A program made the translations under genes and the position numbers. From NCBI RefSeq assembly GCF_036785885.1, contig NC_092316.1, positions 50,663,001 through 50,727,000 of the forward strand: DNA of 64,000 nt, written 5' to 3'. The notes below the pieces were generated by a model, which did no database searches, was not told the DNA's origin, and saw only the letters and a list, made by a program, of their open reading frames with translations. This DNA comes from Coffea arabica. Lineage: Eukaryota > Streptophyta > Magnoliopsida > Gentianales > Rubiaceae. Below are positions 21,095 to 32,495 of the stretch, one piece after another (the first letter of the stretch is position 1; each line of letters starts with the position of its first letter).

Positions 21095-23744
21095 TAAACT
21101 TCAAAATGCTCGTGCTCTAAGGAATCTAAATGTTGTTGGTTCAAAATCTCTCAAGTTCTTGCTTACAGCTTATTGCTTGGGAGTTGGGATTGAGAAGTTT
21201 GACGGTTTCTGCTGCAAATCTTGTATGCTTTGTGTTTGAGGCCCAAAGCGCCACACAACCGGTAGACCTCCAACTTCCGGATGTTCCTGTTTTATCGAAA
21301 GTTAAGTTGAGTGGAGAGCTGTGTGGATCTCCTTTTCAAATCTCACAAGAATTCAAATTATAGCCATCAGTTGAAGAAGCTTATCTTGGCTGTGCCTTTT
21401 GGGGTTAGAAAGAACCAGACCTTTGCTGCTTTTTTTTTCATTGTTTATTGACATGGCTCATGATTGTAAAATTTGTTCTTAATCAGTTAATATAACTCCT
21501 TTTTTTTTGGCATTACAGGATGTTTCTGTTGCACCTATTCATACTCATTCCCCCTTTGCACTCCCTCAATTGCAAAGTCTCAAGTGGCCTGATTTGACCT
21601 TTTTCACTGCTCCCTGTAGAAGTCTTTGACTTCTTTGTATTGTTGACTGTAGCATGCCCTTTGTTATCTAGCTTTGTTGTTCATGTAGGTATTTCTTTAA
21701 CAAGATGATTCTCTCAAATATATGAGCTATTAGTTAGGTTATTTGGTGCTCTTAAATGTCATCTCCATTTCTTGAATTTGTTTGCCCTTATTTTTCATGA
21801 TGCATAAATCTCTCATGGTTTTTAACTTTGAATAAGAGAAGTTTGTCTAATTATACCTAGTTTGCTTTCTCTTTTTTCTGTTATTTATGAAGAGAGCTAC
21901 TTTTTTGGTAGTCTCATCTTTGGGAAATGTCGGGTAGAGTTCTTTCAGTAGTTTTGTGTGGTTCAACCGTTTTTTGTGAAACAGCATGAAGAAACGAAAA
22001 TGAGTTCTATTAATTTCATAATATGTTACTGCCTGCAGCAAACCTCTGCAATATAAGCGGGAGAGGGGCAAACCTTGGTTGAGTTTAATTGATTTAGTCT
22101 ATTAGTTATAATGCAAAGCTACAAAATACTTGAGAAAGGGTCATCTGAATAGCCACTTTGTTTTACTATAAGTTAAGACTGGACAGGATAGATCCTATTC
22201 CTTATTAGGGTAATCTACTTTACCATCTTGACATCTCTTTGCTTTGCATAACCTTTAACCTTTTCTTGTTCAGTATTTGGCAATGCTCAGTTTTAAACTT
22301 CATGAAGCTTGCCTATTTTGGCTGGTTGTAGGAAGTTAAGAATTCCTATTTTCCATCTTGCTATTTTCATCCTTTTGCTTGCTTGTGATTTTGTACCATG
22401 TTATGTGTTCAACATGTTATAATTAATTTTCCTGCGTAGCGAGATTAGATAATTTTTTAGTAGCTGTGCCCGCCTCCTATCCGAGATTTATAAGAAGAGT
22501 TGTTTTTAAAGCTTTTCTTGCTTTCTTGTCGACTTGAATTGTGGTTTTATCAAATCGTTGTTATACTAGTATTCTTTTTTCTTGCCTATATTAGTCTGGT
22601 TAACCAGCTACTAGGTGACATTCACATATTACCTCTAAAATGTTAGCTATTATTGATCTTTTCATTTAAATCTGGTAGAATTTTCAAAACCTAGATTTTT
22701 GGCTGCTTTAGACTTTCATATCTTCTTTGAATTTCTCTGAAAATGAACCCTAGTCTTGCCATACTTGTTCGACAGTCTTCCGCTAGTCCTTCGTATATTT
22801 TTGGCACTCATACCATATTGCAATTGAAAAAATCCTATGCCTTTTGATTTGTTGAACAGCATGCTGTTCAGTGTAATTTTGTTGCTCCAGATTTCATCAT
22901 TCAAACATGGTTCGCCATCGTGGGTCGCGATCGCGTCGCGGTCTCGGTTATTCCACATCCGTCGCGGCATATCGATTGAATATCGGGTGATATCCACATT
23001 ATAACGCATGAAAGTTTTCAAAAATTTTGAAAAAATTACTAAAATTAGAAAATACCAAAAAAGGCACAATTTGAAAAAATATCCGAGTGGACTCTGATAT
23101 ATCGGCTGATATCATGCATCACGGATTCGAATCGGTCAATATCGACTGAGTCAGAGATCGGTATCGTACCGGTCCCCTCCATTCCAGTTACAACTCGGCC
23201 GATATGGCAAACCATGCATTCAAACTGGTAGAAGTTCTTATTGTTCTCCAATACCAAGTCACTGCTTGAAGTTCTTGGATAATCCCATGCAGTTTGGACC
23301 AAGTTACCACCAGCCTTCAATTTGGATAATGCCTATAATCATGTTTTAGTGACAACTTTTGTTACAATGTAGAACCCTATGACTTGTATGGACAGTGATT
23401 GTGCTTGTGACAATTTTTATGAGGTGGCACCCATGATTTGCTTATTCTTTTGCAACCTTTTTTAAGTCTTATTAGACAAGTCCTGCAATTAATTCACATG
23501 GTGGAGCATCTATCTCTTTACTTTCGTTGGTCTGATCAACCATGGATGTTCCGTTCCATCAACACCAATTACTCTTGAATTTCGTAGTAGTGCATCGTCA
23601 ATGTCGAGTTTAACATTCATTGCAGGTTTTGCTTGTTATGAGACTAATCTGGAGTTTGCTTTTGCATTGCTTGGAGTTGCCAAGTCACTCAAGAAGATAA
23701 TAGTTGAGCTTTCATCCTGTCTTTCCACGTTGGAGAATGACTAG
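21095..23744 (+). pseudogene. F-box/LRR/FBD-type gene, 5'-truncated and broken
   Basis: Scattered plus-strand blocks fit the C-terminal half of plant F-box/LRR proteins with an FBD domain. The first block (about 21098-21362) reads LRNLNVVGSKSLKF and, after a frame change, LRSLTVSAANLVCFVFEA and VPVLSKVKLSGELCG, the typical LRR/sheet repeat wording. A likely exon begins after an ATTACAG acceptor near 21520. The last block (23626-23744), after an ATTGCAG acceptor, reads FACYETNLEFAFALLGVAKS then LKKIIVEL, which fits the FBD motif, and ends in TAG. The F-box end is missing and the frame is shifted. A Mutator-like MITE (22907-23216) sits inside. Family members act as substrate receptors of SCF ubiquitin ligases; this one should not. 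Confidence 0.5.
22907..23216. mobile_element. Mutator-like MITE inside the F-box relic
   Basis: This 310-bp element has inverted ends, ATGGTTCGCCATCG on the left and, reverse complemented, CATGGTTTGCCATATCGG on the right. Both are rich in ATCGG/CGATAT motifs, with an AT-rich centre. A 9-bp direct repeat, CATTCAAAC, flanks it at 22898-22906 and 23217-23225. It has the same architecture as the 16778-17187 element but different subterminal motifs. No coding capacity. Confidence 0.75.
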
Positions 23745-24074
23745 ACAGCATGCCAAGCAGCTCAAAGCAAAATTATTGGATACATAATGGAAACATGCAG
23801 TTTATCGTTTCGACAAAAAAAAAAAATTGAAACATGCAAATAAACTCTTGGATGTTTGGATAGCAAAATTTTCTAAAAATTTTTTCGCTTACATCATAAA
23901 CATATTTTTCAATCCACCTTTTTATATTTTTAATCATCTTTTTATTTTACATACATCACATCACAAAAAATACTAAAGTAATTATTTGGAACAATACTCT
24001 ATCCAAATGTATCCATACAGATAATGAATGCTTTTCTCAAAGCACATGGTTCTTGGATAACCTTGTATCTGCCT

Positions 24075-24666
24075 CTATTTTTAAACTCGGACCGGATCGG
24101 CCAGTTCGACCGGTTGAACTGGAAACCGGCCAGTCGGCCGGTCCGAGTTAATCCTAAGAACCGGAAAATCAAAAACTCGGTCAAACCTGGTCAAAACCCG
24201 GGTTTGACAGGAAAAATGAACCCAGTCACTTTTTTTTTCTTTTTTTGAAAGGTCAGAATGTTTTTAATATAATGTTTTGATCCTTAAGTTGTTAAAAATT
24301 ATTAACATATCTCAAATATTTCATACTTTATAAATGTTGTCTTAAAGTTTGGTGTTATTTTTCAATTAAATCCATAATTTTATTTCTAAACTTGTTAATG
24401 CTTATTAAATAATATAAATTGCTACTTGATTGCTCTAATTTATTTGTAGTTTCTTATTAAATATATTTGAAACATCAAATATATATGAATGTACCTTTAT
24501 TAGTATTAACATGTTATTAAGTATTTTACATATAATATTTTAATTTTTAAATAAATTTTATTTATGACGTCATCCGGTTCAACCCCTATTGAATCCGGTT
24601 GAATCCATTGACCCTTGACTCCTGAGCTCGACCGAGTCGATATTCGGTCCGGTTCTGAAAACATAG
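24075..24666. mobile_element. CCGG-rich TIR element (MITE), copy B
   Basis: This 592-bp copy is closely related to 6944-7531 over its whole length. The ends are CTATTTTTAAACTCGG and, reverse complemented, CTATGTTTTCAGAACCGG. It is flanked by a perfect 10-bp repeat, GTATCTGCCT, at 24065-24074 and 24667-24676. The related sequence at 14.9 kb has that stretch only once, which proves insertion. No coding capacity. The open frames on both strands at 23999-24248 are by-products. Confidence 0.8.
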
Positions 24667-24828
24667 GTATCTGCCTAGAAATATTTGGATGTACTCTTTT
24701 TTTTTTACGAAAACATTAGAAATTGTATTGATATCAAAACGAGCTATACAACTTGAGCAAATGGGCCCACAAGGAACTTTACAATAGTGTCGTTTGACAC
24801 TGAGGACTTAGATATTCCTCATATTGCA

Positions 24829-24831
<3 letters not shown>

Positions 24832-24871
<40 letters not shown>
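24832..24871. repeat. (AT)20 microsatellite
   Basis: About 40 uninterrupted bases of alternating A and T. Likely length-variable between individuals. Confidence 0.95.
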
Positions 24872-24873
<2 letters not shown>

Positions 24874-24977
24874 CAAAATCAGGATATACTAATCTTTTCC
24901 ATCTTTATTTATTCCCGACAGAAGACATGGAAAATGTTATTTAAATAAGAAAGTTATTTCTGTGCTATTTTAAATAA

Positions 24978-26623
24978 GGGATAATTTCAGAAACCTCCCC
25001 TGAGGTTTCTGACAGTCTCACTCATCTCCCTTGAACTTTGCAAAATATCAGATACCTCCCTTGTCAGATTATTGGGCCCTATTTGTGATATCATTGATGA
25101 TGAATTGACAGATATACCCTCATAACTTATGATATATTTTGAAGCTATTTTAACAGAATTAGTTAAATGAGTAATAGAGATATAACTTTTGATATAACTT
25201 ATGATATACCTTCTATTTCACTTTACACTTTTTCTTCGTAGTACAATCACCAATGAAGAGTTTAGCACTAGTGTTCCCTTTCTCTAAAGTCATGTATTTC
25301 ATGTTTTTTTTTTTTTGTAAGACAATTATCTAGTGTAACTCATTACTTATATTTGGGTAAATTTAGTTTTCAAAAATTCAAGGGATAATTTCAGAAACCT
25401 CTCCTAAGGTTTCTGACAGTCTCACTCACCTCCCTTGAACTTTGCAAAATATCAGATATCTCCTTTGTCAGATTATTGGGCCCTATTTGTGATATCATTG
25501 ATGATGAATTGACAGATATACCATCATAACTTATGATATATTTTGAAGCTATTTTGACAGAATTAGTTAAATGAGTAATAAAGATATAACTTTTGATATA
25601 ACTTATGATATATCTTCTATTCCACTTTACACTTTTTTTTTCGTGGTACAATCACCAATGAAGAGTTTAGCACTAGTGTTACCTTTCTCTAAAGTCATGT
25701 ATTTCATGTTTTTTTTTTTGTAAGACAATTATCTAGCGTAACTCATTACTTATATTTGGGTAAATTTAGTTTTCAAAAATTCAATGACGTAAATTGTATA
25801 TTACATCATCTCATAAAGTGATGCGACACAATTTGGGTTATTGAATTTCTTGAAAATCGGATCTACCTAAGTTCTAGTATTCAAACGAAGCTTGTTGAAT
25901 AAATTCGACTAACTACAGTGTGAATTAATTTTTTTTTTAAAAAAACCTCAAGTAAAGTATCTAGCACTAAATGAAATGAAGTATCTTGCTACTTCATTTC
26001 ATTTTCCACAGAGAAAATCACAAAAAAAGTTATTAAACTATTGAGAATTTGGTTATTTGATCGTTACACTATATATTTAACTGCAATTGCCATTCACTCA
26101 ATTAACCAAATAGTGAAAATTTTTTTGTGACTTAACAAGTAAAAATTTATACTTTTAATCACTCAAATAATATTTTTTATGACTTAACTAATAAAAATTT
26201 ATACTTTTAATCACTCAAATTATAAAACTATACCTTTTTTTATATCACCAGAAGTATGTTTCAATTAATTGAATGATCATATTAGCTAAATAAATGTCTA
26301 ATAGCTAAAAAAATAAAATATAAATAGCATTGTAACATTGTTTGAAGAAGCCATCTGCATTTGTTTCTATCTAGTTCAACTTATTACTTCTTTTTTTTTT
26401 TGCTTTTGCTTTAGCTCAAGTTGTGGATAAGCAACAAGGGCATATGTGGAACACAAATATCATCTCACTCCTCAAAATATTTTTTTAATGCTCATTTTTT
26501 CTGACATGGGCTGATCTTGTTACTCCAACTATAAGTTTAGGGGAGGTATATGATATTTTGCAAAGTTTAGAGGAGGTGAGTGAGACTGTTAAAAACCTCA
26601 GGGGAGGTTTCTGAAATTATCCC
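24978..26623. mobile_element. Non-autonomous Mutator-like element, 1.65 kb, with internally duplicated left end
   Basis: The left end GGGATAATTTCAGAAACCTC and the right end are inverted repeats of about 85 bp. Both include the CCCCTGAGGTTT and CAGTCTCACTCA blocks and ACTTTGCAAAATATCA. A perfect 9-bp target duplication, TTTAAATAA, flanks the element at 24969-24977 and 26624-26632. The left 400 bp is present twice in direct order (24978-25380 and 25381 to about 25785) with only scattered differences, so the left terminus occurs twice. No transposase is visible. A 50-bp piece of the same terminus lies at 32443-32495 near the MAG2-like gene. Confidence 0.82.
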
Positions 26624-26769
26624 TTTAAATAATAACAATAATAATAATAAGGTGAATTTTTTTTTTCCCGCAAAATGCATATCAAGATCCTTGATGGACT
26701 CGCAAAACCTCACTGCCTTACGGTTTGCGAAGGATTTTGGGATCGCACTTCTATTTTTTTTTTGTTTTT

Positions 26770-27045
26770 TTTTTTATTGGAAGGTGATGCTCTTAACATT
26801 GTTCAGAGAATTAATAGTGATGAACCTTATCTGTCGATTATAGTAAAACTTAATTCATGGAATCAGATCCCTGCTTGCCAGCTGATGGTGATGAACAAAA
26901 TATTCCTGCTCACATCTTGTCTAAACTTGTCTCCTGAGCTAAGTGCTGTCTGGTTTGTAAACTTCCCCAAGAAAGTTATTGATGCTGCTCTTGTTGATCT
27001 TTCATAAATGAATATTATTTCTGAGTTTTTTTTAAAAAAAAATGT
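26770..27045 (+). pseudogene. LINE ORF2 3'-end fragment with A-rich tail
   Basis: One plus frame reads LLEGDALNIVQRINSDEPYL, then NLSPELSAVWFVNFPKKVID and AALVDLS before TAA near 27007. This is the C-terminal RNase H-like end typical of plant LINE ORF2 proteins (EGD...VV.AIN; a closing VW...P...I.A...D). About 30 bases later come a T-run and A-run that could be the tail. Everything 5' of this is missing, as expected of a truncated LINE insertion. Confidence 0.55.
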
Positions 27046-28045
27046 TGTGGCCTTCTTATTGATTCAAATATTGTGGCCTCGATATTCAGGGGCTGAAAAT
27101 TGAAAATCCCTTTCGATTTTCCAAGAAGATGGTAATTTCTAAAGGTTCTGCCTTCTTTGTCCCTTGACATCTTTCAACTACCATTTCAAAACTACTAGAG
27201 ACTTCTATGGACAAATTCAATGCCAGAAGCCTAGGATTGTCCACCAAAGTGGTGGCACGCTATGAACATGAACATTTGCTGAGAATTTTAGCCATTAACT
27301 GTCATTTACAGAGATTTCGTCCCCGTCTCCTGTCTGTCCCACGCAAAGATTTAAAGTAACCCAAAATTGTGTCAGATATGTGAACAACATCCAAAGCGAT
27401 GAATAGTAAGGATGCAATTATAATCAGCCTGTGTAAAAATTTTGCTTTATCAGTATATTGATAAGAGTGTTCCACAAAATTCTCCTTTTAACTGCTAGTT
27501 CTTGTATAGGCCAAAGGAAACCAACTCTTAGAAATCACGTAGTTATCAGAATTAAGAGCACAGCAGAAATATTATTGCATGACCTGCAAAGTGTATCCTA
27601 GCTTGAAAATCATCAAAGCCTCATAACCACAGTATCAAAATTGTGGAAACATCACGCAAGATAAACAATGCACTAGTCTACGAAGAAAAGTGCATTAATC
27701 CTAAGTTTTTTGTGAAAAAAAAGAGGTATTCCTGGAGCTATGACCAGCCGTACATGTATCGTACAGAGCACCTGGAAATTCCAAATTGAGGTGGGAAAAA
27801 GAGGAGAGAGTTATCCTTAACATATTGCCAAACAAGCTAACCTGTTCCTAAGATAAAGTAGCTAAAGATTTTCAAAATCAGCAAGCTCGAACTAGAGTCG
27901 AATAGCCCTGACAAAACATGAACCAATAACCAACCTAATTTTCATGCTAACTGGAAAGAACAGCTGAAGTTCATCAGGAAAGTTAAATGGAAAAAACCTG
28001 CTGGACCTCCTATATCCATCTCCAATATGTTCTACTTTCTCTAAA
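27046..28045. other. Intergenic stretch downstream of the MAG2-like gene
   Basis: No coding region could be supported. The right part probably includes the 3' untranslated region of the minus-strand MAG2-like gene, but no clear polyadenylation signal was identified. Confidence 0.4.
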
Positions 28046-28303
28046 AATATCTTCACCAAAATTATCTGAGTGTGTTGAACCACTGAATATACTCTAATGA
28101 GGATGACCCATCATCTGTATACCCTATTCTTCACAACTTTTTCTACCTCTCCTGCTTTCAGTTGGCTTACTGTAAATATTTTCACCAGAATGATTTATAG
28201 GTGTGTTCAACCACTGAAAACACTCTAACAAGGATGATTCATCAGCCAAACACCCTGTTCTTCACAATTTTTTCTACCTCTCCTGCTTTCAAATGGCTTA
28301 TTC
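28046..28303. repeat. 129-bp tandem duplication at the 3' end of the MAG2-like gene
   Basis: 28046-28174 and 28175 to about 28303 are direct copies with moderate divergence. The inner copy holds the last 20 codons and the stop of the MAG2-like gene plus its first 3' untranslated bases. The outer copy keeps a readable echo of the same C-terminus (EVEKVVKNRV in place of EVEKIVKNRV) ending in TGA, now lying in the 3' untranslated region. Confidence 0.75.
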
Positions 28304-31300
28304 TATTATCCTTCAACCATCTTTCTCCCCCAGCCAAACCATTTTGAAGTAGCTTCTTTTCCATTTTCAATAGCTTCAATCCCTCACTTGTTCTGGGAAA
28401 GAAACCTTCAGGTCTCAAACACCATGTGCAGAACACCCCAAACAGTACTTCCAAATCATTACTAAGCTTCTTAACTCCCCCATCATTGAATTTCACATTA
28501 CTCAGAAAAATACCACCACATATAAATTGGTCAAGACCACTAGCTAAAGATCTCCACACGCTAACAAAGTCCATTGCATTCAAATTTTCTTCCAGTACTG
28601 ACAATTTTCCTTGAAGATACTCTAAAGCCCCAAGAAACAATCTAGACACACCCCACCCTTCTTCACCCTTTTCCTGCCATTGCTTTCTGTTTTTCATGTA
28701 ATCTCGACAAGAAGCATCAAATCCACGCAAAATAACTGTTGATAACTTCTCTACCCATTCTACTCTAAATCTCTCAAGCTTGTCCACTTCCTTCACAATA
28801 TCATTCTCTCCTTTTGCTTCCATTGATCTTCCACTAAAATCACCTACGCCAGATGTTTCCAACTGATCAACCTGGTCCAATCCCATTTCAAGGAAAAAGA
28901 CATCCTCACACCATTCTTTCAAAATAGACACAAAACCACGAGCAGCATTAAGTGATATTGCAACTTTGACTAAAGCATCATCATCCGTTAGAGCTGTCAA
29001 TCCCTCAGCCTCAAGGCACCTGAGAAGTAAGCAATCCAAGAACTTCTGTATTATAGGCACACATGTCAATCTAACAAACCTTGACCTCAATGAGATGCTG
29101 GGCAGTGATCGACAACGATCAACCACATAAGACAGAAGACGCAGGATAACACTGGAAATTGGCGGCGACTTGCTATCTTCTTGACCTGATAAAAGAGCAG
29201 CACCCAGAGATTTAGTAGACCAGCTTCTTTCATCCTCCATCTCTTGTTTCAATTTGTCAATAGTGTCACTGAGCTCTATCTCAGCCCACAAATCAAGCCA
29301 GTCAGGTCTGTCACAGAACACAGAGAGCGATGATATTTTGTGCTGGTTCTCATCTTCTGGTAAAGAAACCAAGATTCCAGAATGTGCTACCAAAGACTGA
29401 ATTCGTTTATCAAATGAGATCATCAAGTCGATAAGATGTAGCCAAGATATTCGTGGCTGTGAACGAATTCCTGAGATACTCTCTTCCTCCAGCTGGGCAA
29501 CATACATAGGGAGTATTTCTTTTGCCAAATATGTTGATAAGGAAGTTACCATAGCAGAGACCCATTCTTCTCTACAACTGTAGCCAGATAACAATGCTTC
29601 ATCAACCAGTGGTTGCAATAAATCATCCATGGAGTCCACATAGTCTCGAGTGATTTTGTACACAAGGGCAAAAATGAACTCAGGCTTATCAATCCATTTT
29701 GAGAAGTGGTGTTGAGAATCAATGAATATAGGATTGACGAGCTCTTCAATAGCCCAAAGAGGCTGGCGCAATGCAACTTCTCTATTATGTCCTTCAAGCT
29801 GACGAGACTTTCTCTGTCTTTGCAGTTCTTGGAGACTACACAAAGCCAGAAAACTTTTGCAGTATTGGTGTTTGAGGTCCCCTTCCACTGTGAAAAGGGG
29901 ATTTTGGACTTCACCTGATCCTTTTACATCGAGACTCGATGAATTTAAAGATGATAGAGATGGTGGCCATCCTAGGGAAGCAAGAAGAGATCGATGATCT
30001 GCGACTGCCTGTGGTCTAAGAACAGCTAAAGCTCGATCTACTCTGTGATCAACAGCTAAAACAAGTCGAGTCCACTGGGGATTTGACTTTGCAATGGAAG
30101 AGAGAATGGCTTCTGTCAGTTTAAGAGTTCTAATAGCACTGACACGCGTATCCTGAAGCAAAGAAGAAATAAGAACAGAAAATCAGAAGGGAACTTCCAG
30201 GACTCTAATTCTCTTGCAGTTTCAACACATCCAAGCTGGACTTACTTCTGAGTTATTAGAAAATTGATGCCTCCTTAGTGTTCTGTTTAAAGTTACAGAG
30301 ACAGCATCTTCAATGTCACCCACCAAAGTGTCAAGTTTTAACGCCGTCTCTGAAATGAAAAAAAAAAAAAGTTAAAAAAAGGCAAAAGCAAGGATTACAC
30401 TCTGAATTACGTATGATTTGACATAAAAAAAAGGTTCCACAACCCAAGCATTGTAAACATTGGTATACATGAATGACTATTGAATTGACAGTAAAGAAAC
30501 ACTGAAAAGAAGAGAAAGCTCATATGCTAGTAGGAATATATCTTCTTCCACGCAATTGAGATGACACTACGAAGAGGAAAATCATGAATGTCTATAATAT
30601 ATACTATAGTAACCATTGGTTAAAGTCTTAAAACCACCACCATGATTAAAAGTATGGCCTTAATGAAGAAACCTATTTTCTTGTGTTGATAAGAGTCATA
30701 GAATATTAAGACGATAAGTTCAAAGAACAGAGGAAGTGTCAGGCTTATTAAATGACTCAATCAAATCTCCCCTACAAAAACATTTTACTGATATTTGATG
30801 ACAACTGCCATGACCAGATGACTGAAGTTATCTATACTTGTGGTGAGAATCAAGAGCACCTCCTTGGGGGTGTGAAATATGCTGAAAAGTAGTGGACCAG
30901 TGCAGCATTTGTTGGACCCCCTTCACGAGCAGTGTAGGGGGCTGATTGTGGCACAGGTTCTAGCTCTACCAAAAACTGGCAGCGTCAGTACTAATTTTGA
31001 AATTAAAACATTAATAAATTGCACAACAACCTAAAATCTGCTTCATGGTGATTCTCACCTTGAAAAGAAAAGCCTCTAGATGTATGAATTTATGTTTTGA
31101 CTGCCAAACAATTATGGCATGAGTAAAGTTGGAGCACTCTGTAAGTCACAAAATTTATTAGAATGGGACTAAATTACCTAAGGTGCAAATCTTGGATGCT
31201 TATTGTTGAAACTCTTCAGAATTCTGATTTTACAGCCTATAAAAGAAGTATTATTTGATTATAAATTTGATGAAACAGCTACCTTTGCAGATTTTCAGTG

Positions 31301-32329
31301 CATTTACTTCAGCAATCGAAATCTTCTATTCTTCTAAAGTTCACCACATTCAGCAACATTTAGTTCGTCAACATCTAAGTTGCTTAGAACTTAGAATTGA
31401 CAGTAATCAGACATCTAGAGCACACCTCACAACTTCTTGCTGAAGTCATGGTTGACATCATAACAAAATTGGAATTCTCTCTTCCAATCAGTAAATCTTA
31501 TTAATCCAGAAAAAGGCTTTGGCAGACGGTACTTGATTTGCTTCAGTTCATCCTACAACATTCTTTCTTCGTCGATCAAATTTCCATTATACCAAAGCCA
31601 AATCCCTAGCATACAACCAAATTGAAAAATTTTCAAGAAAAAAAGAAACTTTCAAGTTAAATTTCTTCGATATCCACACATTTTTATGAAAGCACCAGAA
31701 ATGCCATCGAATTCAACTCCATCAACTTCCTCCAGAAAACAATTAATTTCTTCAAGCAATAAAAAAAGGGAAAGGATGAATAAAAATACAAACATATTCA
31801 CCTGCATAAGTCCTCACGGCTTCAACCCTCGCCACCTCCTTCGCCAATGCCGGCAGCTCCTCCCCAAGTAATCTTCCAGACCCTCCATCTACATACAACA
31901 ATTGTACACATCTATACATATAATCAATCAAAAATAAATCACAATTAACAAAACTTACAAATGAGTGCATGAATTCTGATAATATATACCTGATGAAGAA
32001 GAAGCAGAGGAGACAGTGGAAGAGCGAAGATCAGATAATTTACACCTAATAGCCTCAAAATTGGAACCGATTTGATTGGAATGCGAAGAATAATCTGCGA
32101 GTAATTGGTTGAAGTGGTGGCTGAGATCAGAGAGACTCCGGTCGAGGCTATCGCACTCGGTTCGGAGCTCCGAGACGAGAACAGGAGCGAGGTGGTGGAG
32201 GTCTTCGTCGGCGGTGAGTTTGGCGTTGAGGCAAGCTAGGGTTGTTCGGGAGAGGGAGGAGATCGGAGGAAGGGGGAGGATACGAGTTGGATGCTCAGTT
32301 CGGGTCATTGGGGAAGCGGGTCGGGTCAT
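28242..32329 (-). CDS. MAG2-like protein (RINT1/TIP20 family), 4 exons, 813 aa
   Basis: Exons are 32329-31990, 31888-31802, 30349-30246 and 30152-28242 (stop TGA). All introns are GT-AG: TCATCAG|GTATAT, ATGCAG|GTGAAT and CAGAA|GTAAG donors; ATGTAG, TTTCAG and CTTCAG acceptors. Phases join exactly to 813 codons, close to the 804 aa I recall for Arabidopsis MAG2L. Residues 20-115 form a heptad-like helical stretch (LNAKLTADEDLHHLAPVLVS). The RINT1/TIP20 domain fills most of the rest, with hallmarks such as LWAIEELVNPIFIDSQHHFS, FIFALVYKITRDYVDSMDD and FLDCLLLRCLEAEGLTALTD, and ends at EVEKIVKNRVFG. RINT1 family proteins are subunits of the Dsl1/NRZ-type tether that catches Golgi-derived vesicles at the ER; in plants MAG2 and MAG2-like act in export of storage proteins from the ER. 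There are no internal stops, so it is probably functional. The first ATG was used; a second in-frame Met is at codon 8. Confidence 0.93.
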
Positions 32330-32442
32330 GTAATGGGGAATGGATGGCGGGGATAATATGCAAAGGGGAAACTTAGAGAGCAGAATTTAAGAAATGCGGA
32401 TCCATCCACAAATAAATTGAAATAATACGAAAGAAAAGAAAG

Positions 32443-32495
32443 GGATAATTTCAGAAACCTCCCCTGAAGTTTCTAATAATTTCACTAATAGCCAA
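32443..32495. mobile_element. Terminal fragment of the 24978-26623 TIR family
   Basis: GGGATAATTTCAGAAACCTC followed by CCCCTGAAGTTTCT matches the outer 45-50 bases of the Mutator-like element. No opposite terminus follows within a kilobase, so it is a remnant. It lies about 115 bases upstream of the MAG2-like start codon and so in or beside that gene's promoter or leader. Confidence 0.6.

Larger units (their letters stand above)
24021..24940. repeat. Duplicated sequence, interrupted relative of 14841-14967
   Basis: The flank at 24021-24074 and its continuation at 24677-24700 and about 24880-24940 match 14841-14967: AAAGCACATGG, then CTTGTATYTGCCTAGAAAT, then TTATTCCCG and GACATGGAAAATG. Here the sequence is split by the CCGG-rich MITE and, further on, by roughly 180 bases that include the (AT)n tract. 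The copy at 14.9 kb therefore shows the unoccupied site. Confidence 0.6.

Noticed and set aside
26580..26843. 87-codon open frame overlapping the LINE 3' fragment
   Set aside because: Begins inside the terminal repeat of the Mutator-like element and runs through T-runs; it is a by-product of the LINE frame next to it.
29546..29918. Open frames within the MAG2-like fourth exon on other frames
   Set aside because: Shadows of the 636-codon exon, which has the conserved RINT1/TIP20 blocks.
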